DNA from: Bacteroidales bacterium
Lineage (GTDB): Bacteria; Bacteroidota; Bacteroidia; Bacteroidales; F082
DNA length: 41,992 nt
Assembly: GCA_017616735.1 (NCBI GenBank)
Contig: JAFZXP010000076.1
Coordinates: forward strand, 1 to 41,992
Direction of reading: 5' to 3'
Part shown: piece after piece, positions 16,099-26,000 of the stretch
Layout: every line of letters starts with the position of its first letter
How positions within the stretch are numbered: the first letter of the stretch is position 1
Notes under the pieces: model-generated
What the model saw: only the letters and a program-made list of their open reading frames with translations
Told to the model about the DNA's origin: nothing
The model's database searches: none
Position numbers and translations under genes: made by a program

Positions 16099-16129
16099 TT
16101 GTGCGTGTCAAAATTTTTTGTAATTTTGC
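16099..16129 (+). promoter_or_regulatory. tRNA-Glu promoter
   Basis: TTG at 16099-16101 and TAATTTTGC at 16121-16129 with a 19-bp spacer, an ideal Bacteroidetes -33/-7 arrangement. The transcript would begin around 16133, about 12 nt before the tRNA. Confidence 0.7.
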
Positions 16130-16144
16130 AGCGCAAAAAAACAG

Positions 16145-16216
16145 GTCGGGTTCTACTAACGGTTAGGTAACGACACTCTCACTGTCGAAATAAGGGTTCG
16201 ATTCCCTTACCCGATA
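16145..16216 (+). tRNA. tRNA-Glu (anticodon CUC)
   Basis: A 72-nt cloverleaf folds by eye. The acceptor stem is GTCGGGT/ACCCGAT (first pair G-U). The D stem is TACT/GGTA with a GG-containing loop. The anticodon stem is CGACA/TGTCG with loop CTCTCAC, giving anticodon CTC. The T arm is AAGGG-TTCGATT-CCCTT. The discriminator is A and CCA is not encoded. The loop differs from the usual glutamate loop CUUUCAC only at the wobble base. It would read GAG, supplementing a UUC-anticodon tRNA elsewhere. Confidence 0.92.
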
Positions 16217-16217
16217 C

Positions 16218-16249
16218 AAAAAAGCACCGAAAAATTCGGTGCTTTTTTT
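16218..16249 (+). terminator. Rho-independent terminator after tRNA-Glu
   Basis: Stem AAAAAGCACCGAA paired with TTCGGTGCTTTTT, short A-rich loop, then a T run. It starts 2 nt after the tRNA. The symmetric A and T tracts mean it could also stop transcripts arriving from the right. Confidence 0.85.
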
Positions 16250-16320
16250 AGTTTTTAGTCTTTAGTTGTTTAAGATGTTGATTAAAGACTAACGACTAAG
16301 AACTAAAGTCTAAAGACTAT
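16250..16320. repeat. Second heptad-repeat hairpin, at the MBL hydrolase 3' end
   Basis: The left arm TTTTTAGTCTTTAGTTGTTT is inverted against ACTAACGACTAAGAACTAAA with the following CTAAAGACT. It shares heptad units with 15998-16082. On the minus strand it supplies the last codons and stop of the MBL gene (NSL-stop), mirroring what the first copy does for the deiminase. Confidence 0.75.
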
Positions 16321-16960
16321 TAATCTCCGGATTGTTTCTTTTTTCGTCTCCAATGCGCGTCATCGGGCCGTGGCCGCAATAAACGATGGTGTCATCTGGA
16401 AGTTTATAAAGCACTTCGCGCAGACTTTTTTCTATTGCCGAATAGTTGCCACCGGGCAGGTCGCAACGTCCGATTCCTCTGTAAAACAAGGTATCGCCCG
16501 TGAAAATAATGCCGTCTTTCTCATCGTAGAAGCAAACATGTCCTGGCGCGTGACCCGGAGTGAAAAGCACCTTCAAGGTGTCATCACCTATATTAATAAT
16601 GTCGCCATCATTGAGGTCGACGGTCGGTGCCAGACAACGGTCTTGAGTGAAATTGATGCCGAAAGCTGCAGCAAACGCCCACACCTTGTCGTACAGCGGT
16701 TTCTCGATTGGATGCGCGGCCAATTGAATTCCATATTTTTTGGCAATGACGGCGTTGCCCATCACATGGTCGATATGCGAGTGAGTGTTGAGCAACATCA
16801 GAGGCTTCAGACCGTTTTTGTCGATATAATCCAAAATCTGCTCATCTTCAAAAGGTTCAAAACTGCCCGCATCTATGATGACACACTCCTTGTTTTCGTT
16901 GTAAACGATGTAGGTGTTGACCTGTATAGGGTTGAAAATAAAGGTTTTAACTGATAACAT
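16310..16960 (-). CDS. MBL-fold metallo-hydrolase (glyoxalase II-like)
   Basis: 216 residues. Metallo-beta-lactamase fold with the NTHSHIDHVMGN dinuclear metal motif (residues ~59-70), a downstream His in FTPGHAPGHV (~132-141), Asp in IFTGDTLF and a late His in YCGHGP. This is the compact YcbL/GloB-like group that hydrolyses thioesters such as S-lactoylglutathione, or related small substrates. The actual substrate is unknown. It is the last gene of the long lysS-to-MBL unit, 5 bp after the glycosyltransferase. Its final three residues come from the heptad repeat. Confidence 0.9.
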   Translation of the reverse strand: MLSVKTFIFNPIQVNTYIVYNENKECVIIDAGSFEPFEDEQILDYIDKNGLKPLMLLNTHSHIDHVMGNAVIAKKYGIQLAAHPIEKPLYDKVWAFAAAFGINFTQDRCLAPTVDLNDGDIINIGDDTLKVLFTPGHAPGHVCFYDEKDGIIFTGDTLFYRGIGRCDLPGGNYSAIEKSLREVLYKLPDDTIVYCGHGPMTRIGDEKRNNPEINSL

Positions 16961-16965
16961 AATTA

Positions 16966-17994
16966 TTAGTTTTGATTTGCAGGGGATTTCTCCGCTTCGG
17001 TCGAAATGACGTTTTGTCTTAGTAATGACACCACTTTGTCGGTATCAATCATCTGCATGCACTTGAAGTGTCCTTTCGGGCATTTCTTGTAGCCAAGTTT
17101 CGAACACGGACGGCATTTCAAGTCTTTCACTTCCACGATGTTCAATGGCTGGGTGCTGTTTTTCGGATAATACTGATACATTCCGAATTCAGGCACTGTG
17201 TTGCCCCAAACCGACACAATAGGTTTGTTAAATGCCGCGGCTATGTGCATCATGCCGGTATCGCTGGTTAGCACACCTTTCGACATCTTGATGATGGATG
17301 CCGACTGCTCCAGATTCAGCATGCCAACCGGGTTGCCGATATTTTGCCCGATGGCTTCGACTATGATTTTGGAACGCTGCATATCGCCCGGACCGCCAAG
17401 CAAAATAACAGGCTCGTCGAGTTTTTCTATCACCTCGATAATCTTTTCAACCGGAATTGTCTTGGTGTTGTAGCTGCCTCCAATCACCACCGCATAAAAT
17501 CCCTCGCGGAACTCTTCTGGCAGATCGGGCTCCTGCATATAGTTTTGCTCCGAGATGTAGAACTCGAGGCCACGCCCGTCGTTCTGAACACCCAAAGGCT
17601 CCACCGCCTCGAAATATCTGTCCACTATGTGAACATCAGGCAATTTGTTGATTTTAAACGTGGTGAGGAGCATTTTCTTGAAATCGAGCTTGTGAAACGA
17701 ATGATGCTCGCAACCCAAAGCCCAACAGACTCTCCTTGAAAGGTTATTCTTTTGTAAATCAGCAATATAATCGTATTCTTCCTGCTTCAGTTCCTTGATA
17801 ACCTCACGTATCGAACCTCTGTATTCATAGGTTTTATCGACATAAGGATTGTTGTACGATATGTTTGAAAACTGCTCTTTGGTAAGCACATGAAGCTCAA
17901 CGTCGTCGTCCATCTGCCTTTTTATGCAGCGAATAACCGGCGTTGTCAGGACGATGTCGCCTATTGAACTGAAACGGATTAATAATATCTTCAT
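16966..17994 (-). CDS. Glycosyltransferase family 9 (heptosyltransferase-like)
   Basis: 342 residues. The N-terminus ILLIRFSSIGDIVLTTPVIR and the C-terminal TSDTGMMHIAAAF...PIVSVWG identify GT9, the ADP-heptose:LPS heptosyltransferase family, acting at the cytoplasmic face in LPS core assembly. A Cys-rich segment near the end (CRPCSKLGYKKCP) is typical of Bacteroidetes members. The last ~13 residues (VISTEAEKSPANQN) are encoded by a half copy of family B element, so the original C-terminus was probably altered. It lies between the 5'-nucleotidase-like gene and the MBL gene in one unit. Confidence 0.92.
   Translation of the reverse strand: MKILLIRFSSIGDIVLTTPVIRCIKRQMDDDVELHVLTKEQFSNISYNNPYVDKTYEYRGSIREVIKELKQEEYDYIADLQKNNLSRRVCWALGCEHHSFHKLDFKKMLLTTFKINKLPDVHIVDRYFEAVEPLGVQNDGRGLEFYISEQNYMQEPDLPEEFREGFYAVVIGGSYNTKTIPVEKIIEVIEKLDEPVILLGGPGDMQRSKIIVEAIGQNIGNPVGMLNLEQSASIIKMSKGVLTSDTGMMHIAAAFNKPIVSVWGNTVPEFGMYQYYPKNSTQPLNIVEVKDLKCRPCSKLGYKKCPKGHFKCMQMIDTDKVVSLLRQNVISTEAEKSPANQN
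16983..17011 (-). repeat. Half family B element at the 3' end of the GT9 gene
   Basis: On the minus strand CGTCATTTCGACCGAAGCGG continues into AGAAATCCCC. It matches one arm of the element at 37525-37608. It encodes VISTEAEKSP just before the stop codon. Confidence 0.8.
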
Positions 17995-18002
17995 CTTACA
18001 CG

Positions 18003-19448
18003 TTATTCATTGATTATCTTAATAGTGTAACGGTTGACATCTTTGTATTCAACGTTCTGATGGTCGCTGAGATATAAAAGCTCGGCGTCGTTGGAATTGA
18101 TGCCGGTGTCTTCCATGCTTTGGCAGCAATCCTTTGCCCACTGCGCCATGTAGCTGTTGACCGTCACTTTATAAACCTTGTCGGGATTGATACGCTGGCC
18201 GTTGCCCAAATATGCCTTGGCTGAAACAAAACCCGACTCGCCGTCGTCCGACTGGGCGTATTCGGCGGTGTAAGTGATGCCCGACACGTGAGTGCTGTTG
18301 TGGTCTTTGTTGGATGCCAGCACTATGAAGTCTTCCACCTGACTGCCAGTCATCTCACACACCACCAAAGAGTTGTTGAACGGGTCCAGATTAAAAACAT
18401 CGGCCTTGGTGATGTCACCGCCATGCATATTGTCGAAACGCACTCCACCCGGATTCTGCATCGCGATATCGGCCTTGGTAATGTAACGCTCAGCATCGGC
18501 CATATATGCTCCGAGGGCATTCTTGTCGGCAAAAGGCGATTTGGCATGACCCACCACCTTTTTGAATTCCTGCTCGTCGTAATAGCCGTCGACCAAAGCC
18601 TGAACCTCCTCGTCAACTTTGTTAACTTTATTTAAATCAATCACTTGCGCTTCTTTTCCGACGACCTTGCCGTTTTTGATTTTAAGTTTGGTCACCGTGG
18701 CCATCTTCAGATAATACTTCGACTGGGTGTAAAGCACGCCATCATCCATTTGTTTGGTATACAAATCGTGCGAATGGCCTCCCATAATCATATCAAACTG
18801 TGGATATTTCTCGGCAAACCTCAGTTCGTCGGCCAAGCCGCAATGCGACAACAGTATAAAAACATCGCAACTTCCACGCAAATCAAGATATTTATCAATC
18901 ATATCCTCGGCATCCACAAAGTCCATGTTCTGCAGATTTTTAATATGGGCGCTTGGCTTGCCGTCGTTGCTTGTCTCAATGGTTCCAAGCAGAATTATTT
19001 TGATATCATGACCGTTGATAGACTTTGTAATTTCAATATAATCAGGCAATTGGACATCAGGATAGCCTGTAAAGAAAGCGTTGGAGCAAATCAGCGGAAA
19101 CTTTGCTTTTTCAAGCACAAACCTAATTCCGTCAATATTGCCGTCAAACTCGTGATTGCCCAAGGCCGACGCCTCAAAACCTATTGTATTCATCAGGTTT
19201 ATCATAGGCCAGTTAGGCTCACCAGGGTATTTGTCGTTGTAGGCGTTGCCTGTACGGTTGTCGCCGGCGCTCAAAACCATAAGCTCAGGATAGATAGCCC
19301 GCAGGCTATCGACAACATAAGCCAACTTAGGCATCATCTCAATATGAGAATGCATATCGTTGACCGAAAGTATCACCAACTCGTCTTGACGCGAGTTGCA
19401 AGAAATCAGCAACAAGCTGATTATCAATATATTAAAAAACTTTTTCAT
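18003..19448 (-). CDS. 5'-nucleotidase/UshA-like metallophosphatase lipoprotein
   Basis: 481 residues. The lipobox is LISC (Cys17). The metallophosphatase half carries the dimetal motifs: ILSVNDMHSHIE, LSAGDNRTGN, ALGNHEFDG, LLSHCGLADE and MIMGGHSHD. The C-terminal half has the 5'-nucleotidase substrate domain (MQNPGGVRFD, FNLDPFNNSLVV, YKVTVNSYMA). The family hydrolyses 5'-nucleotides or related phosphoesters outside the inner membrane. After Cys17 come NSRQDE, with acidic residues delayed, so surface exposure is uncertain. The start overlaps the dus stop (ATGA). Confidence 0.92.
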   Translation of the reverse strand: MKKFFNILIISLLLISCNSRQDELVILSVNDMHSHIEMMPKLAYVVDSLRAIYPELMVLSAGDNRTGNAYNDKYPGEPNWPMINLMNTIGFEASALGNHEFDGNIDGIRFVLEKAKFPLICSNAFFTGYPDVQLPDYIEITKSINGHDIKIILLGTIETSNDGKPSAHIKNLQNMDFVDAEDMIDKYLDLRGSCDVFILLSHCGLADELRFAEKYPQFDMIMGGHSHDLYTKQMDDGVLYTQSKYYLKMATVTKLKIKNGKVVGKEAQVIDLNKVNKVDEEVQALVDGYYDEQEFKKVVGHAKSPFADKNALGAYMADAERYITKADIAMQNPGGVRFDNMHGGDITKADVFNLDPFNNSLVVCEMTGSQVEDFIVLASNKDHNSTHVSGITYTAEYAQSDDGESGFVSAKAYLGNGQRINPDKVYKVTVNSYMAQWAKDCCQSMEDTGINSNDAELLYLSDHQNVEYKDVNRYTIKIINE

Positions 19449-20386
19449 AAAACATTATGTTCGTTAAATATCAGTTCAACTGCTTGTTCATATTCATCCA
19501 AATGGTTGACTTTCTTCACTTTACGCCACACATTCAGCGGATCGTCGAATATGTTCATCATATATTTCCACAGCTCTTTCATGCTGCCGATGATTTTCGG
19601 ACTACCTCCGGCGTGACGCAGACGTTCGACGTACAAATCTACGACAAAATTATGAAGTCTGGCCTTTTTTTCGGTCAGATTTTTGGGTGCCATCCTGATT
19701 TCTTCGGCAAGGAAAGGATTTGTCAACAATCCGCGTCCCAAAGCCACTGCTTGCGACATTTTTGAAACCACATTGTATTTTTCGACATCAAAAACATCTC
19801 CGTTATATACCAACGGTTTGTTAATCAGCGGTATAAGAGCCTGAAACTTTTCCAACGAGGCCTCGCCTGTGTACATTTGCTTGCCAATGCGAGGATGCAG
19901 TATTATCTCGCTGATAGGTAAGGTGTTAAAAGTGTCTACAAAGCTGTAAATCTCCTCGTCGCTGTAGTATCCCAACCTGCATTTGATGCTGAAATCAATG
20001 CCGTCAACATGCATGCAGACCTCATTAAGCATTGCTGTGGTGCGCTCGGGGTCGGCCATCAACCCGCAGCCTCGTGTCTTGTTGGCCACACGTGGAAACG
20101 GGCAGCCCATATTCAAATTAAACTCTTTATAACCAAATGATTTACATTGATTTGCAAATCGTATTATTTCATCGGCATGATTACTCAAAATCTGTGGAAC
20201 AACGGTTTTTACATCGTTAAACTCAGGGCTGATCTCCTCCCCTCTCAAGCTTTTTGAATTATCTTTCTGAATGCCGGTGAAAAAAGGCGTGTAAAACTTG
20301 TCGATACCGCCAAAATGCTTCTGGAACGCATTGCGATACACAACATCGGTGATACCTTGAAACGGTGCTAGACTTAGTGTTTCCAT
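19445..20386 (-). CDS. tRNA-dihydrouridine synthase
   Basis: 313 residues. It opens with LSLAPFQGITDVVYRNAF, an FMN-binding Dus start. NLNMGCPFPRVANKTRGCGLM carries the catalytic Cys (GCP) and the conserved KTRGCGL-type loop. IDFSIKCRLG and LHPRIGKQMYTGEA complete the barrel. It reduces uridine to dihydrouridine in tRNA D-loops, using FMN and NADPH. It lies in the same minus-strand unit, overlapping lnt upstream by 13 bp and the nucleotidase downstream by 4 bp. Which Dus class (A, B or C) is not assignable here. Confidence 0.93.
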   Translation of the reverse strand: METLSLAPFQGITDVVYRNAFQKHFGGIDKFYTPFFTGIQKDNSKSLRGEEISPEFNDVKTVVPQILSNHADEIIRFANQCKSFGYKEFNLNMGCPFPRVANKTRGCGLMADPERTTAMLNEVCMHVDGIDFSIKCRLGYYSDEEIYSFVDTFNTLPISEIILHPRIGKQMYTGEASLEKFQALIPLINKPLVYNGDVFDVEKYNVVSKMSQAVALGRGLLTNPFLAEEIRMAPKNLTEKKARLHNFVVDLYVERLRHAGGSPKIIGSMKELWKYMMNIFDDPLNVWRKVKKVNHLDEYEQAVELIFNEHNVL

Positions 20387-21924
20387 TGCTTTCCAATAAT
20401 TAGTTTAACAATTGTCAAAGCCGCAAGCAAGGCCGTCACAAAGACCGACAGTTTATAAATGTAATCGCCATAACGCACGTAGAACGTTAGTCTATCGTTG
20501 GTTTTCAACGTATTGCGCAAAGCCGTGTGTTCCCAATACTTGCTTTGCTCAATAATATCGCCCCGCTGATTGATGAATCCCGAGATTCCGGTGTTGGCCG
20601 AGCGTGCCACGCTGCGGCGCGTCTCGATGGCACGCAGCTTGGAGAACTCCAGATGCTGACGGTGTCCGGGCGAGTTGCCCCACCAGCCGTCGTTGGTGAT
20701 CACAAACAGCAGGTCGGCGCCATTTTTAACAAACTCGGTCACATAACCTCCGAACACCGACTCGTAACATATCAGCGTGCCGATTTTATGGTTGTCAAGC
20801 TCAAGCGCCCTCGCCTCGCTGTCTGTTTTCAGAGTGCCAACCGTGCCGCCAAGGTCAAGGGCATGGTTTTTCATCATCCTTAAAATCCACCACGAAGGCA
20901 TCGACTCGGCACCTGGTGTCAGACGCGATTTGTGATAAAACTGTATGGAATCGCGCGTTATCAGAGTGGCGGTGTTGTAAGCGTAATAATACTTTTCAGC
21001 ATCCATAAACCTGCGGGCGGCAAAGTCGTCGGCGGCATCGTCGGGTGCCATTCCGTAGGCGCTTATTCCTATCACATAACAACTTTTGGGATGATTGTTC
21101 AAAAAATCGCGCAACCGTCTGACAGAGTAACTATTGTCAATGCGTTCAAGCCAAATGTCTTCCTGTACAGCCGATTCCGGGCTCACCACAAAACATGTGC
21201 TGTCTGTAACCAGCGGCTCGGCAACCTTCAGATTGCGGTCCATGATTTTCACGGGCGACAGGGTAAACTCCTCGGTGTAAGGGTCAAGGTTGGGCTGAAC
21301 CACCACGATTTCGACATCTGAGCCGGTTTCTTTATAGGAATGATATTGTATTTTGCTGATAATTATCGGGACAAATAAGATTGCTATGACTGAAAAAGCC
21401 AATCTTTTACTATAATTCTTCAACAACCGATATATCACGATATTAGCCAGCAACACCCAAACCGTACCGCCGGCAATGCCGGTAAACTCATACCATTGAA
21501 CCCATGTGTGATAATGCGAAAACACATTTCCGAGGTTGAGCCAAGGCCAGTTGAGCTGCCAGTTGAGGTGCATATATTCGAAAGCCAGCACGAAGACCAT
21601 AATTAAATAATAGCCTTTTTTGCCATTGTACAGCTTGGATTTCACAAAATGATAAGTCCAAAACACACTGGTCATCAGAAGGCTGTTCACAACTATCATC
21701 GCAATGGTGCCTGCCGCGGTGGTTTTCCAAACCCACCAAGTCGTCAGGGCGTTCCATGTAAAGAACGCAATGCTTGAAATCCAGTAGGAATAATGTTTGT
21801 CTTCGAGATATAGAAGTGGAATGAATGCCACGAAAGCCAGTGGCGCAAGACCCCTAACCGGCCATGCCGCAGCGATCAGCAGACCGCTCAACAATGCCAA
21901 TCCGATTCTGGTTAAAGTCTTCAT
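20374..21924 (-). CDS. lnt: Apolipoprotein N-acyltransferase
   Basis: 516 residues from the ATG at 21924. An in-frame GTG one codon earlier is less likely, because the ATG gives a TGATG overlap with holB. About eight hydrophobic segments fill residues 1-200. They are followed by a carbon-nitrogen hydrolase domain starting at VVVQPNLDPY. The catalytic triad is visible as Glu in VVSPESAVQ, Lys in YHKSRLTPGAE and Cys in TLICYESVFGG. A last hydrophobic helix is near the C-terminus. It N-acylates lipoproteins at the inner membrane, which fits the many lipoproteins in this window. Confidence 0.95.
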   Translation of the reverse strand: MKTLTRIGLALLSGLLIAAAWPVRGLAPLAFVAFIPLLYLEDKHYSYWISSIAFFTWNALTTWWVWKTTAAGTIAMIVVNSLLMTSVFWTYHFVKSKLYNGKKGYYLIMVFVLAFEYMHLNWQLNWPWLNLGNVFSHYHTWVQWYEFTGIAGGTVWVLLANIVIYRLLKNYSKRLAFSVIAILFVPIIISKIQYHSYKETGSDVEIVVVQPNLDPYTEEFTLSPVKIMDRNLKVAEPLVTDSTCFVVSPESAVQEDIWLERIDNSYSVRRLRDFLNNHPKSCYVIGISAYGMAPDDAADDFAARRFMDAEKYYYAYNTATLITRDSIQFYHKSRLTPGAESMPSWWILRMMKNHALDLGGTVGTLKTDSEARALELDNHKIGTLICYESVFGGYVTEFVKNGADLLFVITNDGWWGNSPGHRQHLEFSKLRAIETRRSVARSANTGISGFINQRGDIIEQSKYWEHTALRNTLKTNDRLTFYVRYGDYIYKLSVFVTALLAALTIVKLIIGKQWKH

Positions 21925-23060
21925 CACTTGACTCTAAGCAGTTTTGACATCTTGCAACTGTCGTCCATGAAGACGATTGAAGCATTGGCGTTGCGCTCAA
22001 TCTGATTGATGCTTTCTTCGAACAGCTCACAAATCTCGGCCATGTTTTTGCGGTTGACAAATGGCGCGAAGTTCTGCGTAAAAGTCTTCTCGTCAGTCGG
22101 AAGCATCACTTCGTCCGACATATTATTGTTGAACAGCAACGAGTTGTGGAATATGTTGAGGCCGTATTCCAAAAACTCTTTCTGCCGCTCGCGTCCGAGA
22201 GGTTTGATATCGTTGGCCACAAAGTCGATAAGCTCGGGCAGGGCTCCCTTGAAGCAGTAACGCATCCATTTCTGGAATGTGTTGGCGTAGAGCTTCTCGT
22301 CTTCTTTATCGTTGGCGAAACGCTGCGCCAACAGCCAATTGCCGTCGGCCAGCATTGCGGCGTCGTGTGCCTCCTGAGGGTCGCAGCCAAGATTATCGAC
22401 TAGGGCGTCTTGAACTTCCTGATATGTCAGTTTAGGCACTTTCACCATCATGCATCGCGAGCGTATGGTGTTCAGCAGCTCCTCCTGATTCTCGGCTATG
22501 AGTATGAACAGGGTTTTCTCGGGCGGTTCCTCTATGAGTTTGAGCAGTTTATTGGCAGTCTGCACATTAAGCTTCTCAGCCATCCAGATAACAGCCACCT
22601 TATACTCGCCTTCATAAGCCTTGAAACTGAGCTTGCGCATGATAGTGGCGGCATCACGCACGTTGATGACACCCTGTTTGTTCTCTATATCTAGTTTTGT
22701 AAACCAATCCGACAAATCGGCGTAACCTTTGCAATCGGTCAGATATTCCCTCCAATCGGCGATAAACAGGTCTGATTCAGGATTCTTGTCGACTTTTTTG
22801 GTGGTGGCAGTCGGAAAAACGAAGTGCAAGTCGGGATGAGTCAGTGTCATGAACTTGCGGCACGACGGGCACTGGCCGCAGCTGTCGGTTTCGGAGCGGT
22901 TGGTGCAGTTGATATACTGGGCATAGGCCAAGGCCAAAGCCATCTTGCCGCTACCCTCCGGCCCGATAAAAAGCTGAGCATGCGACACACGACTGTCCCT
23001 AACGCTTTGTATCAAGCGTTTCTTCAAATCGTCATGTCCTATAACATCAGCGAAAAGCAT
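21924..23060 (-). CDS. holB: DNA polymerase III, delta' subunit
   Basis: 378 residues, a clamp-loader AAA+ protein. The nucleotide-binding loop reads IGPEGSGKMALALAYA (residues ~33-48). The zinc module is CTNRSETDSCGQCPSCRKF, and the sensor-like region reads LLKLIEEPPEKTLFILIA followed by TIRSRC. It helps load the beta clamp on DNA. Its ATG shares one base with the gingipain-like gene's stop (TAATG), so the two are probably translated from one message. Its own stop overlaps the lnt start (TGATG). Confidence 0.93.
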   Translation of the reverse strand: MLFADVIGHDDLKKRLIQSVRDSRVSHAQLFIGPEGSGKMALALAYAQYINCTNRSETDSCGQCPSCRKFMTLTHPDLHFVFPTATTKKVDKNPESDLFIADWREYLTDCKGYADLSDWFTKLDIENKQGVINVRDAATIMRKLSFKAYEGEYKVAVIWMAEKLNVQTANKLLKLIEEPPEKTLFILIAENQEELLNTIRSRCMMVKVPKLTYQEVQDALVDNLGCDPQEAHDAAMLADGNWLLAQRFANDKEDEKLYANTFQKWMRYCFKGALPELIDFVANDIKPLGRERQKEFLEYGLNIFHNSLLFNNNMSDEVMLPTDEKTFTQNFAPFVNRKNMAEICELFEESINQIERNANASIVFMDDSCKMSKLLRVK

Positions 23061-26000
23061 TATTTTTTAATGACTTTGGTCGAGTTAATATTACCCTTGC
23101 TGTCAATTGTCCTTACGAAATACATTCCTGCGGCCAAACCGGTCAAATCAACCGACTGCGAGTTGTTCACATCATTTGCGATAACTCTCATGCCCAATGA
23201 ATTATAAACCTCGACACTTTTCACATCATCGGCTTTGATGAAGATTACATCGGCGGTTGGATTAGGATAGACAGCCATTTCGCTGAATATCACTTCCTCG
23301 GTGTCGTCCAAAACTATAGTGTTGCCAGGGAATGTGATATCGTCAATCCAGCACACGTTGCCGTCGGTGGCACCGCTGGAGGATGTATCGTAACGCCATT
23401 CAAGCACATGGGTGCCGGCTTCGATGGTATATGTGGCAAGTGTCCAATCGTTATCGCCGGTCCAGAAGCCCAACACGGTATTGTCCATGTACAGGATCAA
23501 ATAGTCTTTCTTGTATTTTGTCAAAGTTTTATAGTAGAACGACAATTCACCGTCAGTTGTGGTGTTGATTTCGACTATGAGAGATGTCATCTGATTCTTG
23601 CCTATTTCGCCACACTGAGCGCTAAACGAGCCGCTGTACGCCTGATCGGAAGTTACAAACCACTCAGCATCACCCCACAAAACCCACGGCAATTTCGACA
23701 AATCGCCTGTTTCAAAATCTTCGGTTATCAAACCTACACACAGCACTATATCGCTTGTTGCCGAATACTCTCCCGCCATAACGTTGAAACTGAAGACGAT
23801 GGTGGTGCCTTGCGGAGTGTTTTCGTCAATTGTCACCTGAAGTTCTGCTTCAAAATCACCGCCGGCGGCCACATCGTTGAGCGGCAAATCGTTGGTGTTG
23901 AACTGAGCAGCCTGATTGTCGGCACTTCCGTGTATGTAAGGATTTGAGGCAATCAGATGTCCCACGTTCTTGCCTGTTATGGTGAACAGGAATGTCTCGC
24001 CAGGTTCCAGATAACCATTCATGTTGCCTTCAATTTCGGCATATTCAATATTATTGATTTTCAATGATGGAGCCTTTGCCTTGAAGAAAAGATTGCGGTT
24101 CCAGACGCTATTGCCGTCGGTGCAAGCCATCACGAAATCAACCAATGTGCCGTCGGGGATGTTGGCTGCCACGTCAAAATCGAAGGCGTCTTCAACCAGC
24201 ACCGAGCTTCCCGCATTAATTGTGCCAACCTCCACTGTCGATTTTGACAAGCTGACATATTGCGACACTGTCGACAAAGAAGCTGTCACACCAGCTGCAT
24301 CGGCTGTACCTGCGTTTTTGAAATTGACATCCATATCCAGACTGTTGCCTGTAGCGAAATCATCGTTCAGCTCAATATCCTGAGGATAGACAAAAGCGGT
24401 GTTGTCACTAAGTCCGATTATGTCGATTGTCTGAGGAATTGCGTTAGGGCCTGTGATTATAAGCTGCATTGTGTCGGCCACGTCGAGCGGGCTGCCGAAC
24501 TCCACATTGGCCATGCCATTTTCGTCGGTCATTCCGAAAGCCAAAAGTTGGCCGTTGTGGAAAATACTGCAACGGAAGTTGCTTTGGGCCACGCCGTCTT
24601 TTCTAACCTCAACAGTTGTGGCTGCAGATCCGAGATTGATGGCCGACTCGTAGCTCAGCTCCGGACGGAACGGCTCGTCAAGCCACGGGCACACCGCCAC
24701 GTCGCCAAGGATGTTGATGTCGTAGAGATTCCAGCGCATCGCGCCATCATCGCCCCAAGGTGTCGCAACATAAGGAGCTGTCATTATCTTCATCTCCACA
24801 AAAGCTGTGCCTATGTAAGGCAAGCGATCGTTGTAGTAAGCGTCGACAAACTCACGGTTGAGGTGTGCCGCCATGCCGTCGCCCCAAGGCTGATACCAAC
24901 CGTAACGCGAATTACCCGTGGTGGCCACAAATCCTGTGGAAATATTGACCAGACGCTCAAGCATACAGGTGTGGGTAAAGTCACCGCAGATGCATCCGTG
25001 CGAGTTGAAGAAACCGTAGTTGTGCGTCACGCCGTTGAGTTGAGCGAACGAGGCGTCGTTGGTGCTGTTTACATACCATCCGGCCACATAGTCGGTGTTG
25101 GCGTGACCGCAATGGAACACGTACTGCCCGCCGTGTTCGTTGATGGCGTTTCGGAATATAGCTCCCGACCAACCTGTCGGACCGTTTTCGTAGATTTTCA
25201 CAAACTCGTAATCCTCAGGAATTCCTACGGTTGTGTATCCAAAATCACTGTTAACTCCAATAAGTCTTTCAATGTCAGAACTGCCGTAGTATCCGTCACC
25301 CATATGCTCGGCTCCGAGAATAACTGTATTGAACTCGCCCAGCACCGGATTTGACTGATACTCGAGAGTTTTGTGCATCATGTTGTTGAACTGAGTCTCG
25401 TTGTTGAAAGGCATACGGCCTACACCTACCTCTGGCATCAGGTCATCCTCGCCTACCTCGCCCCACAACCCGTTGTTGTCTTCGTCCCAGTTGGTGTCGA
25501 AGCAGCCGAAATACATATCGGCCGGCAGGTTGTCGATATATTCGTCCGAGACGTAGCAGTAGAGTGCACGCCACGGCACCAGTCCGGCATCGCCGCCCAA
25601 AAGTATCATCATAATGCCGTTGTCTTCGTATTCCTGTTTGGTGTAGTTGAACACCTTCTCGGCATCGTCACGGCCTTCGAAGCTATTGAGGATGTCTTCC
25701 AATGCTGTAACATGAGTGCGCAAGCCGCGAGCCTGGTAGAAAGCCACATATTCGTCGAAATGCGAGACCCACTCCTGCGGTGTGATGACCAGCAGCTCAT
25801 AGCCGCCAATTGAGCGGCCGCGGGTTTTGTATTCAGCCACAGCCTCAGGGTTCTGCGCCATGCGCTCCACACGGGCTTGTACCTCAGGAGTCATCCACAG
25901 CAGACGGCTCTTATCGGCTCTCGATGCCTTGACGTCGACGGTAACTGTAACCGTCTTGGCATACGACACCTTGCCACTGGCAGGAACGTAACGAACTGGG

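Noticed and set aside
18645-19616. Long plus-strand open frame opposite the 5'-nucleotidase-like gene
   Set aside because: It covers the real gene and the dus end, with no recognisable domain or promoter.
21925-21927. GTG start for lnt one codon upstream
   Set aside because: The adjacent ATG gives the TGATG overlap with holB and is a stronger start codon.
24260-25354. Long plus-strand open frame opposite the gingipain-like gene
   Set aside because: It lies wholly within a well-supported protease gene and its translation has shadow-like composition with no motif.
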